Both the position numbers and the translations under genes were made by a program. This document shows, piece after piece, positions 7,601-16,158 of a stretch of DNA of 64,000 bases; the first letter of the stretch is position 1, and every line of letters begins with the position of its first letter. The DNA is taken from positions 1 through 64,000 of the forward strand of contig CACZIT010000013.1 in the NCBI GenBank assembly GCA_902781315.1, read 5' to 3'. The stretch is from an uncultured Prevotellaceae bacterium (GTDB lineage Bacteria > Bacteroidota > Bacteroidia > Bacteroidales > Bacteroidaceae). The notes under the pieces are model-generated. The model did not search any database. It was not told where the DNA came from and saw only the letters and a list, made by a program, of their open reading frames with translations.

Positions 7601-7981
7601 ATGGCCATGGAAAAAATAGACATTAATGAATTTAATGAATTGCAATGGCATGATGCCGTTATAAAAAATATTCGCATAGATAGAAGTCGTCCAGGTATAA
7701 ATGATATCATTGAATTTCTAATTACTTGGTTTGATGGCACGCAATCCAGACTATGTTTTAAGGACATCTATTGGGTAGACCTCAATATGAATTTTGGTAT
7801 TGTGGCACCTGAAAGCATTTTGAGGGCTTTTTCTGAAGGGAAAGAAAATCTGATTGTTCATGAGTTGTATACTAAGTGGAATGGTATGATAGATGATGTA
7901 GATTTGTATTATTATGAAATAGAAACTAATTCTACAAGAAGTAAGTTGAGAATTATAGCAGAAACATGTTGGATAGACTAA
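7601..7981 (+). CDS. Small cytosolic protein, probable immunity protein of an RHS toxin locus
   Basis: 126 residues (or 124 from the ATG at 7607), acidic, without signal peptide or membrane segment. Readable stretches include NELQWHDAVIKNIRIDR and LYYYEIETNSTRSKLRIIAE. I do not recognise a named family. The immunity role is inferred from position: an RHS C-terminal fragment begins 6 nt after its stop and two immunity-family genes follow. Base composition is clearly more AT-rich than the flanking genes, as is usual for toxin/immunity cassettes. Confidence 0.5.
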   Translation: MAMEKIDINEFNELQWHDAVIKNIRIDRSRPGINDIIEFLITWFDGTQSRLCFKDIYWVDLNMNFGIVAPESILRAFSEGKENLIVHELYTKWNGMIDDVDLYYYEIETNSTRSKLRIIAETCWID

Positions 7982-7986
7982 ATTGA

Positions 7987-8133
7987 TGCTTCAATCGCTA
8001 TTCATACTGTCTGAACAATCCGCTGAAGTATACAGACCCGAGCGGAGAGTTGTTCGGAATCGGCGATGCCATTGCCGATATGTTCTCCATCGAGTTCTAC
8101 TATGGTGGCCGCCACCTGTACGGTGAATTTTAG
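7987..8133 (+). pseudogene. Orphan RHS repeat-associated core C-terminal fragment (copy 2)
   Basis: The frame reads CFNRYSYCLNNPLKYTDPSG, the hallmark of the RHS repeat-associated core, then GELFGIGDAIADMFSIE and ...RHLYGEF plus stop. There is no start and no upstream RHS body, so it is a displaced tip left after recombination. The end is nearly identical to 5376-5441. Confidence 0.75.
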
Positions 8134-8245
8134 CATTATTTTCTGCATATGAATCAAGATATGGATGTAATTGGAAAATAGTTTTAGACTTATATTAAAT
8201 ATATTTGAATATGTGAAAGTCTGATTATTCAATAAAGAAGGACAC

Positions 8246-8527
8246 ATGAAAACAAAAGAATTATGTATTAAAATACCTGAGTATTCAGGTGAAGCCATTA
8301 ATTACAAATGGGAAGATGGTTATGAAATAAAAGTAGAGATTATTGGAGATGAATTTGCAATTATAGCTAATAGGGAAGGATTATTATCTTTGGCTAATCA
8401 TTGTTTAAATTTAGCCCAAGAAGGAATGCCCCCCAATAGTTATATGAGATTTGAGGTTGGCAATAGCCTGATGGAAGGTTCTTTTCCATTTATTTTAGAA
8501 CGAGATGACACTCTTCCTAATGTATGA
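8246..8527 (+). CDS. Immunity-type protein, Imm32-like
   Basis: 93 residues, no signal peptide. The pattern FAIIANREGLLSLANHCLNL ... MRFEVGNSLMEGSF ... FILERDD resembles the immunity protein 32 family, small proteins that neutralise polymorphic-toxin tips. The assignment is from memory of the family pattern. It overlaps the next gene by 4 nt (ATGA), so the two are translationally coupled. No matching toxin is present in the window. Confidence 0.55.
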   Translation: MKTKELCIKIPEYSGEAINYKWEDGYEIKVEIIGDEFAIIANREGLLSLANHCLNLAQEGMPPNSYMRFEVGNSLMEGSFPFILERDDTLPNV

Positions 8528-9018
8528 AAAGGATCATTACAAAAATTGGAGATATCCTATGTGTGGATATAGATGGAGATTACAAATGCTATCTCCAGTT
8601 TATTGCCGTTGATTTTACTCAGCTGAATAGTACCGTCATAAGAGTGTTTAAGAATCATTATCCGCTCGACAGTACTCCCACGATGGATGAGGTCGTTAAG
8701 GGGGAAGTAAGTTTTTTTGCACACGTAATGCTGAATAATGGCATTCGCGATGGTGTCTGGTATAAAGTTGGAAAACACAAAGATGTTGGTGACACAGACA
8801 ATATCATGTTCAGAGAGCATCAAGATATAGATGTTGAGACATGGGAGAGGAAAGACATTTGGTATGTATGGAAGATTAACCATGAATTTGTGCGAGTAGG
8901 TGAGTATCTTCCAGAAGAATACAGAGAATTGTCATTGGGCGGTGTATTTCATTATGAACGAATAATAGAAAAAATAAAGACGGGTAAGTTCTATGGGGGA
9001 AGGTCGAAATATGAGTAG
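8524..9018 (+). CDS. Immunity-type protein, Imm26-like
   Basis: 164 residues, cytosolic, acidic. Starts MKRIITKIGDILCVDIDGDY and contains QLNSTVIRVFKNHYPLD and IWYVWKINHEFVRVG, features I associate with the immunity protein 26 family. It is coupled to the Imm32-like gene by a 4-nt overlap and lies downstream of an orphan RHS tip. The likely role is protection against a toxin delivered by neighbouring cells. AT-rich relative to the surroundings. Confidence 0.65.
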   Translation: MKRIITKIGDILCVDIDGDYKCYLQFIAVDFTQLNSTVIRVFKNHYPLDSTPTMDEVVKGEVSFFAHVMLNNGIRDGVWYKVGKHKDVGDTDNIMFREHQDIDVETWERKDIWYVWKINHEFVRVGEYLPEEYRELSLGGVFHYERIIEKIKTGKFYGGRSKYE

Positions 9019-9067
9019 GGCAGATATGAAAAGATAAAAGGCCTCGTCATCTCCTTAACTCCTGGGA

Positions 9068-9099
9068 TTTGCTTTCGGGATAAAAATATAGTAACTTTG
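9068..9099 (+). promoter_or_regulatory. Complete promoter with no plus-strand gene behind it
   Basis: TTTG 9068-9071, 20 nt, TAACTTTG 9092-9099. It points into the 3' end of the minus-strand GH105 gene. The 15 nt GTAACTTTGCAGCGG recur at 10308, just before the P-type ATPase gene. Confidence 0.55.
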
Positions 9100-9126
9100 C
9101 AGCGGTAAGGGTAGGAGGAGAGAGGG

Positions 9127-10251
9127 TCACTGGGTCTGCAGCAGGCGGTAGTATTCGCTGCCGCCGAGGAGGAGGCAACCTGTGCCGAAGTCCTCGAAGT
9201 CGGGCACGCGGGTGTAGGAGAGTGGTTGGCCGTCGGCAGGTTCCTTGCCCGTGCCCTGCACCCATCCGAGGAAGCCGTCGGCATGGATGCACTGTTGCTG
9301 TAGTGCCGTCCATGCGCGGTCGCAGGCGGGTCGGTATTGCTTGGCGGGCAGCAGTCCCTGGCGGATGCCCCAGCTCATGCCGTAGAGGAAGAGGGCGGTG
9401 CCCGTGAGCTCGGGGCCGGCATAGTTGTTGCTGACGAGGCTGACGTTCCACAGTCCGTCCTCGCGCTGGCACTTGAGCAGGGCCTTGCTCATACGCACGA
9501 AGTCCTTGCGCAGCAACGAACGCTGAGCCTTGAACTTTGAACCTTGAATCTCCTCCAGACAGCGCACGAGGGCGGCGTATACCCAGCCGTTGCCGCGGCT
9601 CCAGTAGCACTGCTGGCCGTCGGACTCGCGGTAGGGCGGCACGAAGTCCTTGTCGCGCCACCAGAGACCGTCCTTCTTGTTGAAGAGTCCGCCAGCCAGC
9701 GAGTCGCGCGTCCAGCGATACATCTTCATGGCGTGCTGCAAATAGCGCTCGTCGCCCGTGATGGTGGTCATCTGGGCATAGACGGGCATGGCCATCTGGA
9801 TGGCGTCAATCCACGTCCACCAGCCAATCTTCGTCTGCATCTGATGGTCCAGGTTCTGGCGCGTGGGCAGCAGTTTCTCCTCGCCCCCCACCTGCTGGTA
9901 GCGCATCAGGTAGGTCTGCGCGCAGCATTGGTTGTCGGCGTCGCAGGTCTGGATGCCGTCGCGCGGCGTCCACTGATGGAACGAAGCCCAGCGGTCAACG
10001 TACTGCGCGTAGCGCGGCTGCGGGTCGATGGCGTTGAGCGCCATGAGCCCCTCGTAGTAGACGGCGCGTGTCCAAAGCGAACTGGGGCGCACCTTCTTGA
10101 CGAATGTGGCGCGCGTGGGGTCGCTGTATTTCGCCATAAAGTAGTCGTTTGCTTTACGGAGATGAGCCAACACGTCGTCGGCCTTTGGGCTCTGGGCGGT
10201 GGCGGAAAGCGCCACGAACAAAGCGGCAATGGAGAGAAGAATTTGTTTCAT
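9127..10251 (-). CDS. GH105 unsaturated glycuronyl hydrolase (YteR/RhiN-like), secreted
   Basis: 374 residues with signal peptide MKQILLSIAALFVALSATAQ. GH105 enzymes hydrolyse the delta-4,5-unsaturated uronic acid from oligosaccharides made by polysaccharide lyases, for example on rhamnogalacturonan. Family signatures: SSLWTRAVYYEGLMAL, WWTWIDAIQMAMPVYA, YWSRGNGWVYAALVR and, near the end, VPDFEDFGTGCLLLGGSEYY. A short insert, GSKFKAQRS, is coded by the same TTCAAAGTTCAAGG repeat seen at 21838-21904. The ATG at 10251 begins the signal peptide and sits only 4 nt after the -7 element. No other pectin gene is nearby. Confidence 0.85.
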   Translation of the reverse strand: MKQILLSIAALFVALSATAQSPKADDVLAHLRKANDYFMAKYSDPTRATFVKKVRPSSLWTRAVYYEGLMALNAIDPQPRYAQYVDRWASFHQWTPRDGIQTCDADNQCCAQTYLMRYQQVGGEEKLLPTRQNLDHQMQTKIGWWTWIDAIQMAMPVYAQMTTITGDERYLQHAMKMYRWTRDSLAGGLFNKKDGLWWRDKDFVPPYRESDGQQCYWSRGNGWVYAALVRCLEEIQGSKFKAQRSLLRKDFVRMSKALLKCQREDGLWNVSLVSNNYAGPELTGTALFLYGMSWGIRQGLLPAKQYRPACDRAWTALQQQCIHADGFLGWVQGTGKEPADGQPLSYTRVPDFEDFGTGCLLLGGSEYYRLLQTQ

Positions 10252-10255
10252 GCCG

Positions 10256-10286
10256 CAAAGATACAGAAAAAAAATGATATTTGCAA
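10256..10286 (-). promoter_or_regulatory. Promoter of the GH105 gene
   Basis: On the minus strand TTG (10286-10284), 20 nt, TATCTTTG (10263-10256). The start codon at 10251 is so close that the mRNA is probably leaderless or nearly so. Confidence 0.6.
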
Positions 10287-10308
10287 CCAAGTTGCGAAAA
10301 CCTTACCG

Positions 10309-10316
10309 TAACTTTG
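10309..10316 (+). promoter_or_regulatory. Probable -7 element of the P-type ATPase gene
   Basis: TAACTTTG, 30 nt before the ATG. The best upstream TTTG (10280-10283) is 25 nt away, so the -33 part is uncertain. Confidence 0.45.
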
Positions 10317-10346
10317 CAGCGGAAATTAAAAAATAATAGAATCAAT

Positions 10347-12443
10347 ATGTCACATCATCACGATCATCATCACCACGAGCACGAAGGTTGCTCCTGTGAG
10401 CATCATCACGAGCACGATCATCATCACCACGAGCACGAAGGTTGCTCCTGCGAACATCATCACGAGCATCACCACCACGAGCACAACCTGAAGCACCAAC
10501 TGCTGCTCATCGGGGCAACAGTAGTGTTGCTGGTGGCTGCGGTATGGATTGAGAAGCACTACCAACTGCCGACGTGGCAGTTGCTGCTGATCTATCTCGT
10601 TCCTTATCTCCTTATCGGCCACGACACACTGCGCGAGGCTGCCGAGGGCGTGATGCATGGCGATGCCTTTGACGAGCATTTCCTCATGGCCGTAGCCACC
10701 ATCGGCGCGCTCGGCATCGGCTTCCTGCCGGGCGCCGAGACGCAGTTTCCCGAGGCTGTGTTTGTGATGCTGTTCTTCCAGGTGGGCGAACTCTTCGAGG
10801 GTTATGCCGAAGGAAAGAGCCGCGACAGTATTGCCCATCTGATGGACATCCGTCCCGATATTGCTCACGTAGCCCCTGACGCGCAGCAGGCAGGCGAAGC
10901 AGGCAGCCTTGCCGACGTCTCGCCCGAGCAGGTGGGCGTGGGCTCCATCATCGTGGTGCGGCCGGGCGAGAAGGTGCCCCTCGACGGCGTTGTCGTCAGG
11001 GGAACGTCGGCTTTGAACACCGTGGCACTGACGGGCGAGAGCATGCCGCGCGAAGTGGCCCTAGGCGACGAGGTGATGTCGGGCTGTGTCAATCTGACGG
11101 GCGTGCTCTGCGTGCGCACGACGAAAGATTTCGGTGAGAGCACGGTGTCAAAGATTATTCGCCTTGTGGAAGAGGCCGGCGAGCACAAGTCGAAGAGCGA
11201 AGCCTTCATCACCCGCTTTGCCCGTATCTACACCCCCGTGGTGGTGCTGGCGGCACTGGCACTGGCGCTGCTGCCTCCGCTCTATGTGGCCCTGGCGCAG
11301 CAAGGCAGTTTCCTTACGGCTTTCCCCACGTGGCTCTACCGTGCGTTGATGTTCCTTGTTGTGTCGTGTCCGTGTGCACTGGTCATCAGCGTTCCCCTGA
11401 CGTTCTTCGGCGGCATCGGCGGAGCGTCGCGCCACGGCATTCTCGTGAAGGGTGCCAACTATATGGACGTGTTGGCTAAGATAGGCACGGTGGTATTCGA
11501 CAAGACCGGCACGCTCACCCGTGGGCAGTTTGCCGTGGAGGCCGTCCATCCCTGGACGGCAGAGCAGTCGGGACAGGCCGACGGCGATGCCGAGCGCGAG
11601 TTGTTGCATCTGGCAGCCCACGTAGAACATTTCTCGACCCATCCCATTGCCGCTGCCCTGCGCGATGCCTTCCCCGACGAGGCCACCGACGGCTGCGAGG
11701 TCGCCGATGTGGAGGAAATAGCCGGACAAGGCATCCGGGCGCGTGTCGGTGGCAGGCTGGTCAGCGTGGGCAATACGAAGCTCATGGAAGCGATGGGCCT
11801 GCAGTGGAGCAGCTGCCACCATGCAGGCACCGTGATTCATGTGGCCATCGACGGCGCCTATGCTGGCCACATCGCCATCAGTGACCAACTGAAGCCTGAG
11901 AGTGCTGAGGCTGTCGCTAAGCTGAAGCAACAGGGTGCCGCCCGCCTCGTGATGCTTACGGGCGACCGCGAGGAAGTGGCTTCCCAGGTGGCAGACCAGT
12001 TGGGACTCGATGCCTACTATGCCGAACTGCTTCCCGCCGACAAGGTGGGATATATCGACCGCCTGCGGTCGTCGGCCGGCGAAGCTGAGCAATCGTCAGC
12101 CCTGGCCTTCGTTGGCGATGGCATCAACGACGCTCCCGTGCTGGCTCGAGCCGACGTGGGCATAGCGATGGGCGGACTGGGCAGCGATGCCGCCATCGAG
12201 GCTGCCGACGTAGTTATCATGGACGACGATCCGCGCAAGGTGGCCGCCGCCGTCAGCATTGCCCGCCGCACGCTGGCCATCGCCCGCCAGAATGTATGGT
12301 TTGCCATTGGCGTGAAGGTGCTGGTGCTGCTGCTGGCCACGTTTGGCCTTGCTACGATGTGGATGGCTGTCTTTGCCGACGTAGGCGTGACGGTGCTGGC
12401 TGTTCTAAATGCCATGCGTGCCCTGCGGAGTCCCCTTTTTTAG
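10347..12443 (+). CDS. P1B-type heavy-metal ATPase, probable Zn/Cd/Pb exporter, with His-rich N-terminus
   Basis: 698 residues, inner membrane. It pumps divalent metal out of the cytosol using ATP. Motifs: CPC in the transport helix (SCPCAL, about 341), TGES, DKTGTLT (about 386, phosphorylated Asp), HP motif (STHPIA) and GDGINDAP (about 590). The Lys in GVKVLVLL and FADVGVT near the C-terminus point to the zinc/cadmium subgroup. There is no N-terminal HMA domain; the first 50 residues are His/Glu/Cys-rich and contain two copies of an 18-residue unit (HHHHEHEGCSCE core, 54-bp DNA repeat starting at 10362 and 10416). The ATG at 10347 begins this metal-binding tail. Confidence 0.85.
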   Translation: MSHHHDHHHHEHEGCSCEHHHEHDHHHHEHEGCSCEHHHEHHHHEHNLKHQLLLIGATVVLLVAAVWIEKHYQLPTWQLLLIYLVPYLLIGHDTLREAAEGVMHGDAFDEHFLMAVATIGALGIGFLPGAETQFPEAVFVMLFFQVGELFEGYAEGKSRDSIAHLMDIRPDIAHVAPDAQQAGEAGSLADVSPEQVGVGSIIVVRPGEKVPLDGVVVRGTSALNTVALTGESMPREVALGDEVMSGCVNLTGVLCVRTTKDFGESTVSKIIRLVEEAGEHKSKSEAFITRFARIYTPVVVLAALALALLPPLYVALAQQGSFLTAFPTWLYRALMFLVVSCPCALVISVPLTFFGGIGGASRHGILVKGANYMDVLAKIGTVVFDKTGTLTRGQFAVEAVHPWTAEQSGQADGDAERELLHLAAHVEHFSTHPIAAALRDAFPDEATDGCEVADVEEIAGQGIRARVGGRLVSVGNTKLMEAMGLQWSSCHHAGTVIHVAIDGAYAGHIAISDQLKPESAEAVAKLKQQGAARLVMLTGDREEVASQVADQLGLDAYYAELLPADKVGYIDRLRSSAGEAEQSSALAFVGDGINDAPVLARADVGIAMGGLGSDAAIEAADVVIMDDDPRKVAAAVSIARRTLAIARQNVWFAIGVKVLVLLLATFGLATMWMAVFADVGVTVLAVLNAMRALRSPLF

Positions 12444-12496
12444 GTATTTTCGCCACAAAATAGTCCCAAGACAACCGAGAAGCGGAAAATTCTGCG

Positions 12497-12504
12497 TACC
12501 TTTG
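12497..12504 (+). promoter_or_regulatory. Probable -7 element of feoAB
   Basis: TACCTTTG, 23 nt before the ATG at 12528; no convincing -33 element at the right distance. Confidence 0.45.
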
Positions 12505-12527
12505 CATTCGGAAAAAGAAACGGAAGA

Positions 12528-14951
12528 ATGAAACTATCAGAACTGAAGACTGGCGAGAAGGCCGTCATCGTAAAGGTGTCGGGCCACGGCGGATTCCGCA
12601 AGCGCATCATCGAAATGGGTTTCGTGCAGGGACAGCAGGTGGAAGTGCTGCTGAATGCTCCGCTGCAAGACCCCGTGAAATATAAAATCATGGGCTACGA
12701 AGTCTCGCTGCGCAGGCAGGAGGCCGAGATGATAGAAGTTATCACGGAAGAAGAGTTCGGCCGTCGCGAGCAGCAGGACTCTGCGCGCGGCGAGCGACTG
12801 GTGCTTTCGCGTTCGGAGCATCAGAACGACTACCTGCAGCACGGGGCTTTGCGCGAGCGCCGTGTCATCAATGTGGCACTGGTGGGCAACCCCAACTGCG
12901 GCAAGACATCGCTCTTCAACTACGCCAGCGGTGCCCATGCCCGTGTGGGCAACTATTCGGGCGTGACCGTCGATGCCACCGAAGCCCGCGCCTCGTTCTT
13001 CGGCTACGACTTCAACCTTGTCGACCTGCCCGGCACCTACTCGCTGTCGTGCTATTCGCCCGAGGAACTCTATGTCAGGCAGCATCTCACGGAGAAAATG
13101 CCCGACGTGGTCATCAACGTCATCGACGCCTCCAACCTCGAGCGCAACCTTTACCTCACCACGCAATTGGTCGACATGGACATCCCGCTGGTGGGAGCCC
13201 TGAACATGTTCGACGAGTTCGAGCGCCGCGGCGATCATGTCGACCTGAAGACGCTGAGCACGCTCTTCGGTATGCCGATGGTGCCCACGTCGTTCAAGAA
13301 CGGCACCGGCGTGAAGGAACTCTTCCGCGCTGTCATCCAGGTGTATGAGGGCAAGAGCCGCGAGGCCCGCCACCTGCACATCAACTACGGCCACGAGATT
13401 GAGGACGGTATCCGGCAAATACAGCGTTTCCTGAAGGCCGACGAACACATCCGCCTGCGCTACTCCACGCGCTATCTGGCTATCAAGTTGCTGGAGAACG
13501 ACACCGACGCCCAGCAATACGTAGCCCAGCACATGGCCGACGAGCAGCGTCCCGAGGACCGCAAGCAACTGATGGCCGCTCGCGACAAGGCTGCAGCCCG
13601 CGTTTTGGAGGAGACTCTTGTGGATGCCGAAACCGCCATCATGGATGCGAAGTATGGCTTCATCAATGGTGCCTTGACAGAAGCTGGTTTCCAGACCGGC
13701 ACGAAGGAGGACACCTACCGCACCACCCACCTCATCGACCGCGTGCTTTCTAACCGCTGGCTGGGCTTCCCCATATTCTTTGCCCTGCTGTTCCTGATGT
13801 TCCACGTCACGTTTGTGCTGGGCCAGTACCCGATGGACTGGATAGAAATGGGCGTGGCATGGCTTGGCGACCTCGTCGGTAGAACGCTGCCCGAAGGTCC
13901 CGTGCGTGCCATGCTGGTCGACGGTGTCATCGGCGGTGTGGGCTCGGTCATCGTGTTCTTGCCACAAATTCTGATACTCTATTTCTTCATCTCGCTCATG
14001 GAGGACTCCGGCTACATGGCCCGAGCCGCCTTCATCATGGACCGCCTCATGCATCGAATGGGGCTGCACGGAAAATCGTTCATTCCGCTCATCATGGGCT
14101 TCGGCTGCAACGTGCCGGCCGTCATGGCGACGCGCACCATCGAGAGCCGCCGTTCGCGACTCATCACGATGATGATTCTGCCCTTCATGTCGTGCTCGGC
14201 CCGACTTCCTATTTATATCATGATTACGGGCACGTTCTTCGCCCTGCAATATCGCTCGCTGGTGATGATTTCACTCTACGTGGTGGGCGTCTTGGTGGCA
14301 GTCGTCGTGAGCCGCGTGTTCTCGCGTCTGGTCATCAAGGGTGAAGACACGCCGTTCGTCATGGAGCTGCCGCCCTACCGCATGCCGACGGCGAAGGCCA
14401 TTGGCCGCCATACCTGGGAGAAAGGTAAGGAATATCTGAAAAAGATGGGTGGAATCATCCTCGTGGCTTCAGTCATTGTTTGGGCGCTGGGCTACTTCCC
14501 CCACAACGACGCACTCTCTACGCAGGAACAGCAGGAGCAGTCGTTCATAGGCCACATCGGCAAAGCCATCGAACCCGCCTTTGAACCGCAGGGGTTCAAT
14601 TGGAAACTCGACGTCAGTCTGGTGGCAGGCCTGGGTGCCAAGGAAATCGTGGCTTCCACCATTGGCGTACTCTATTCGGGCGACGACTCGTTCGCCGACG
14701 ACGATACGTTCAACGACACCGATGGCAAATACGAGCGGTTGCAGCAACTCATGGCGGCCGACGGCATCACGCCGCTCGCCGGCTATTGCTACCTGCTCTT
14801 CGTGCTGCTCTACTTCCCCTGTCTGGCAACAATCGTTGCTATCAAGAACGAAACGGGGTCGTGGCGCTGGGCCGTCGTGGCAGCCGTCTACACCACAGCC
14901 GTCGCCTGGGTGGTGTCGGCCGCGGTCTATCAATTAGGAAATTTGTTCTGA
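12528..14951 (+). CDS. feoB: Ferrous iron transporter, FeoA-FeoB fusion
   Basis: 807 residues. Residues 1-75 are a FeoA domain (SH3-like, MKLSELKTGEKAVIVKV ... IIEMGFVQGQ). The FeoB G-protein domain begins near 119 with the P-loop GNPNCGKTSLFN, then DLPGTYSLS, and is followed by a helical spacer. From about 400 come multiple membrane helices with the Gate/nucleoside-recognition repeats (GFGCNVPAVMATRTI; GLGAKEIVASTIGVLY). It imports Fe2+ across the inner membrane. The FeoA-FeoB fusion is usual in Bacteroidota. No frameshift or missing motif seen. Confidence 0.95.
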   Translation: MKLSELKTGEKAVIVKVSGHGGFRKRIIEMGFVQGQQVEVLLNAPLQDPVKYKIMGYEVSLRRQEAEMIEVITEEEFGRREQQDSARGERLVLSRSEHQNDYLQHGALRERRVINVALVGNPNCGKTSLFNYASGAHARVGNYSGVTVDATEARASFFGYDFNLVDLPGTYSLSCYSPEELYVRQHLTEKMPDVVINVIDASNLERNLYLTTQLVDMDIPLVGALNMFDEFERRGDHVDLKTLSTLFGMPMVPTSFKNGTGVKELFRAVIQVYEGKSREARHLHINYGHEIEDGIRQIQRFLKADEHIRLRYSTRYLAIKLLENDTDAQQYVAQHMADEQRPEDRKQLMAARDKAAARVLEETLVDAETAIMDAKYGFINGALTEAGFQTGTKEDTYRTTHLIDRVLSNRWLGFPIFFALLFLMFHVTFVLGQYPMDWIEMGVAWLGDLVGRTLPEGPVRAMLVDGVIGGVGSVIVFLPQILILYFFISLMEDSGYMARAAFIMDRLMHRMGLHGKSFIPLIMGFGCNVPAVMATRTIESRRSRLITMMILPFMSCSARLPIYIMITGTFFALQYRSLVMISLYVVGVLVAVVVSRVFSRLVIKGEDTPFVMELPPYRMPTAKAIGRHTWEKGKEYLKKMGGIILVASVIVWALGYFPHNDALSTQEQQEQSFIGHIGKAIEPAFEPQGFNWKLDVSLVAGLGAKEIVASTIGVLYSGDDSFADDDTFNDTDGKYERLQQLMAADGITPLAGYCYLLFVLLYFPCLATIVAIKNETGSWRWAVVAAVYTTAVAWVVSAAVYQLGNLF

Positions 14952-14955
14952 TGAT

Positions 14956-15026
14956 GTAGGGACGCGGCGTGTCGCGTTACGTGGTCTGCTTTTCTGCTCC
15001 AGTAACGCGACACGTCGCGTCCTTAC
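14956..15026. terminator. Long GC-rich hairpin between convergent feoAB and the DUF4834-like gene
   Basis: Arms 14956-14980 and 15002-15026 pair over 25 positions with two mismatches (central GACGCG/CGCGTC and GTCGCGTTAC/GTAACGCGAC). It lies between convergent genes, so it may end transcription from both sides. It also has the look of a dispersed repeat of the GTAGGGACGC type. Confidence 0.6.
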
Positions 15027-15090
15027 ATTGTTGTTTGTTATAAAAAATGCCCCCTTTCCTTTAGTTAGGGTGTGAGGGAGGGCAGGCTCT

Positions 15091-15330
15091 TTATTCCTCA
15101 GAAAAATCAACGTATTCGCCTTCGTCGCGGGGAATGATTTTCTTTGCGGCTTCCTCGGGTGTGCGGCGGTCGATGACCACGTTGCCATCGACGTGCGTCT
15201 GCTGTGCGTCGCCCTGCTGGCGGAAACGGCGGAAACCGCTCCTCACCTGTTGCCAAACCGACAACAAGAACACAACGACGGCTATCAGGCCGAGCAAAAG
15301 GATGAAAAAGAGGACTTTCAGGATAATCAT
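15091..15330 (-). CDS. Small single-pass membrane protein, DUF4834-like
   Basis: 79 residues. One N-terminal membrane helix (MIILKVLFFILLLGLIAVVV) is followed by a basic Arg/Gln-rich stretch (RSGFRRFRQQ) and an acidic end (EGEYVDFSEE). The length and layout match small Bacteroidota proteins of the DUF4834 type, whose function is unknown. It starts 4 nt after the pssA stop, so it is the third gene of the psd-pssA operon and may act with phospholipid synthesis or simply be co-transcribed. Confidence 0.6.
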   Translation of the reverse strand: MIILKVLFFILLLGLIAVVVFLLSVWQQVRSGFRRFRQQGDAQQTHVDGNVVIDRRTPEEAAKKIIPRDEGEYVDFSEE

Positions 15331-15334
15331 GGGG

Positions 15335-16072
15335 CTACTGCTGCTCGTTGTTGATTTTTAAGCGTTGTGTCACGACAGACAGGCAGATGTACCAGGCAAT
15401 AATGACAGCGATTCCGGTGATGCCGAAGAAGAGCAGTAGCGGCAGGCAGGAGAGCAGGAACAAGTAGCGCACCTCGTTGCCTTTCCATCCCCAGTGCTTG
15501 AACTTCAGGGCAAACATGGGAATCTCGCTCACCAACAGGTAGCAACTGAAAAACATCATGATGATGAGCGTAAGCACGCCGCCGGGCAGTTGGTCGAGCC
15601 AGCGGTGGGTGCCCACGATGAGGGCTCCCCAGAACAGGGCGTTGGCAGGTGTGGGCAGTCCGATGAAGCCCATGGCCTGGCGCTCGTCGAGGTTGAACTT
15701 AGCCAGTCGCAATGCCGAGAAGGCTGCCATGATGAAAGCCAAGTAGGGCAGCAGGTCAGCCCACATCAGTCCGGTGCCGGGCAGCGGGTGCTGCAGCATG
15801 GAGGGAGCGTCCATGACGGCAAGCTGTGAAAAGAGAATGGCCGAGGGAGCCACGCCGAACGTCACGTCGTCGGCCAGCGAGTCGAGTTCCTTGCCGATGG
15901 GGGAGGAGACGTGCAGCAGACGTGCCGTCATACCGTCGAAAAAGTCGAATACGGCGCCAATGACAATCCACAGCAGTGCGACAGAGGCATCGCCATAGAG
16001 AGCGAACACCGTAGCCAGGCAACCCGAAATGAGGTTGCAGCAGGTAATTGTATTTGGGATGTGCTTCTTCAA
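15335..16072 (-). CDS. pssA: CDP-diacylglycerol-serine O-phosphatidyltransferase
   Basis: 245 residues, integral membrane. It joins CDP-diacylglycerol and L-serine to phosphatidylserine, the precursor of phosphatidylethanolamine. The CDP-alcohol phosphotransferase signature is complete at about residues 42-70: DFFDGMTARLL, then GKELDSLADDV. Several hydrophobic helices follow. It lies between psd (upstream) and the DUF4834-like gene in one minus-strand operon, so both steps of PE synthesis are together. The 86-nt gap to psd holds short iterations of GAAGTG. Confidence 0.92.
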   Translation of the reverse strand: MKKHIPNTITCCNLISGCLATVFALYGDASVALLWIVIGAVFDFFDGMTARLLHVSSPIGKELDSLADDVTFGVAPSAILFSQLAVMDAPSMLQHPLPGTGLMWADLLPYLAFIMAAFSALRLAKFNLDERQAMGFIGLPTPANALFWGALIVGTHRWLDQLPGGVLTLIIMMFFSCYLLVSEIPMFALKFKHWGWKGNEVRYLFLLSCLPLLLFFGITGIAVIIAWYICLSVVTQRLKINNEQQ

Positions 16073-16158
16073 AACGTTTTATTTTAGGAGTGTAAGAGTG
16101 CTAGAAGTGTAGAAGTGCAGAAGTTTGCTTTGCCTCTTGAACCGCGGCTCGCAGCGTC

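Noticed and set aside
12537..14249. 570-codon minus-strand frame
   Set aside because: Shadow of feoAB; no start context and no recognisable domain.
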